64,000 bases of DNA from Lacisediminihabitans changchengi (GTDB taxonomy: Bacteria; Actinomycetota; Actinomycetes; Actinomycetales; Microbacteriaceae). A program made the position numbers and the translations under genes. Each line of letters opens with the position of its first letter. Within the stretch, counting starts at the first letter, position 1. The notes below the pieces were generated by a model that saw only the letters and a program-made list of their open reading frames with translations, did not search any database and was not told the DNA's origin. Below are positions 63,265-64,000 of the stretch, in pieces. The stretch spans positions 496,001 to 560,000 of the forward strand of contig NZ_JAEPES010000001.1 in NCBI RefSeq assembly GCF_016634425.1. The letters are read 5' to 3'.

Positions 63265-64000
63265 CAGCGATCGAACTCCCCTCCTGGAGGGGACCGACGG
63301 ATGACCCGGCTCGGGTCATCGCCCTGGTCGACGCCTGGGCGCATTCCGCCGACCTGGCCGCGCTCGTCGCGGCCTTCGGCGGACGAATCTCTGCCGTCGA
63401 CCCGCTGCCCTGGCTCGATCGATTCTCGGCCGCGCACTGGGACTTCCGCGGCGGACTCGAGCGCAATCTGGCGCGCGCACCGCAGCTGACGGCGGCGCAG
63501 GAGCGACTGGTGTTCGACCTTGCGCCAGCGCTCGGCCTCGCCGACCAGGATGTCCCCGCCCTGCGGCAGTACGACACCGTGCTGATGACCGGCGGAATGG
63601 TGCGGGCCGATCTCGTGAAGCCACGCCACGTCAGTGCCCTGCTCGATGAGGGGCTCGACGCGCGCAGAATCGTCTTCCTGGGCGGCTTCCGCCCGTTCGC
63701 CGGAGACGAAGCCGAGCTCGCACGCGCGATCGGTATCGACGCGAACGACGAGTTCGGCGCCATGGTCGCGGGAATGAAGGCAGCGTTCGGTCCACTCGGT
63801 GAGGCCGTGGTCGCCGGTGTGGAGGAGTCGACACCGTTCGGGTCGTGGCGAGAACTGCGCTGGAGCCGCGGGGCGATGGAGTTCGTGGTGCTGGCGGCAC
63901 CGTCATCCGTTCCCGAATCTCGGCGGGCCGATACCGCAGACACCTACCGCTTCTGGGCGGAGCAGCGCCGGGCGCCGGGCGAACGAAACGCGCTGATGGT
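63261..64000 (+). CDS. Unidentified protein, cut by the window edge
   Basis: An open frame of 246 codons runs to the right edge with actinobacterial codon use. It contains LPWLDRFSAAHWDFRGGLER, YDTVLMTGGMVRADLVKPRH, RIVFLGGFRPFAGDEAELAR, and SWRELRWSRGAMEFVVLAAP. No ATG, GTG or TTG occurs near its beginning; the likely start is CTG 63261, which overlaps the rsfS stop as CTGA just as GTG or ATG do elsewhere here. I do not recognise the family. Confidence 0.7.
   Translation, partial: MTAIELPSWRGPTDDPARVIALVDAWAHSADLAALVAAFGGRISAVDPLPWLDRFSAAHWDFRGGLERNLARAPQLTAAQERLVFDLAPALGLADQDVPALRQYDTVLMTGGMVRADLVKPRHVSALLDEGLDARRIVFLGGFRPFAGDEAELARAIGIDANDEFGAMVAGMKAAFGPLGEAVVAGVEESTPFGSWRELRWSRGAMEFVVLAAPSSVPESRRADTADTYRFWAEQRRAPGERNALM

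Noticed and set aside
63301..63489. 62-codon plus frame starting ATG 63301 with a GGAGGGG site ahead
   Set aside because: Ser/Arg/Pro-rich shadow inside the longer frame that has normal codon use and continues to the window end.

Overview
The window is a high-GC chromosomal segment from an actinobacterium, most likely a member of the Microbacteriaceae. The evidence is strong GC bias, many GTG/TTG starts, GTGA/ATGA overlaps, cell-wall-binding repeat 2 (CWB2) surface proteins, a translational-type T-box before ileS, and the gene order ileS-folC-DUF4233-ndk ... rne/rng ... rplU-rpmA-obgE-proB-proA-nadD-rsfS. The species is not determined. I see no prophage, plasmid backbone, tRNA, rRNA or CRISPR array.

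Layout. (1) 1-15.5 kb: a cell-surface polysaccharide locus. It carries dTDP-L-rhamnose synthesis split into rmlA-rmlC (minus) and rmlB-rmlD (plus), an ABC-2 polysaccharide exporter (permease plus ATPase), five glycosyltransferases or likely ones, a GT-C-like membrane protein, two secreted CWB2 proteins, and a decayed PIG-V-type mannosyltransferase. (2) 15.5-19 kb: an LCP wall-polymer ligase, which plausibly attaches the glycan, then purE, purK and a GtrA-family protein. (3) 19.1-20.5 kb: a repeat-rich island in which an AbiEi-N/DUF559 nuclease-like gene is bracketed by two inverted copies of an ~88-bp dispersed repeat, next to two long poly-G tracts. (4) 20.5-28.5 kb: a membrane protein, clpX, a BenE-type transporter, an M3 metallopeptidase, a class III aminotransferase, a broken winged-helix regulator and a small conserved protein. 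(5) 28.5-33 kb: valS with a coupled small ORF, then a large anchored low-complexity protein. (6) 33-38.8 kb: a complete Dpp/Opp-type peptide importer (fused double ATPase, two permeases, lipoprotein) divergent from a TetR regulator across a perfect operator-like palindrome. (7) 38.8-44.7 kb: T-box, ileS, folC, DUF4233, ndk. (8) 45-47 kb: a DsbA-like thioredoxin and a VKOR protein, together a plausible disulfide-forming pair. (9) 47.3-53.8 kb: RNase E/G, an ArsP-type permease with its TIGR03943 partner, an anchored beta-propeller-like protein, and DUF4031. (10) 53.9-64 kb: a small membrane protein, rplU-rpmA, obgE, proB, a NERD-domain protein, proA, a small membrane protein, nadD, a large anchored protein, rsfS, and a partial gene.

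The most unusual element is the dispersed repeat. It has three CAACAGG/CCTGTTG arms spaced 35 and 29-30 bp apart and occurs four times in 64 kb. Two copies form inverted flanks around the DUF559 gene and two are solo. This resembles the REP/RAYT or MITE/parent relationship, but with a Vsr-like nuclease gene instead of a recognised transposase. That link is inference; the repeats themselves are seen directly. Several other palindromic families (long hairpins after ndk and after the aminotransferase, a GGTCGAGTA...TATCGAGACC element at proB, and an in-frame element inside ileS) indicate a genome rich in palindromic repeats.
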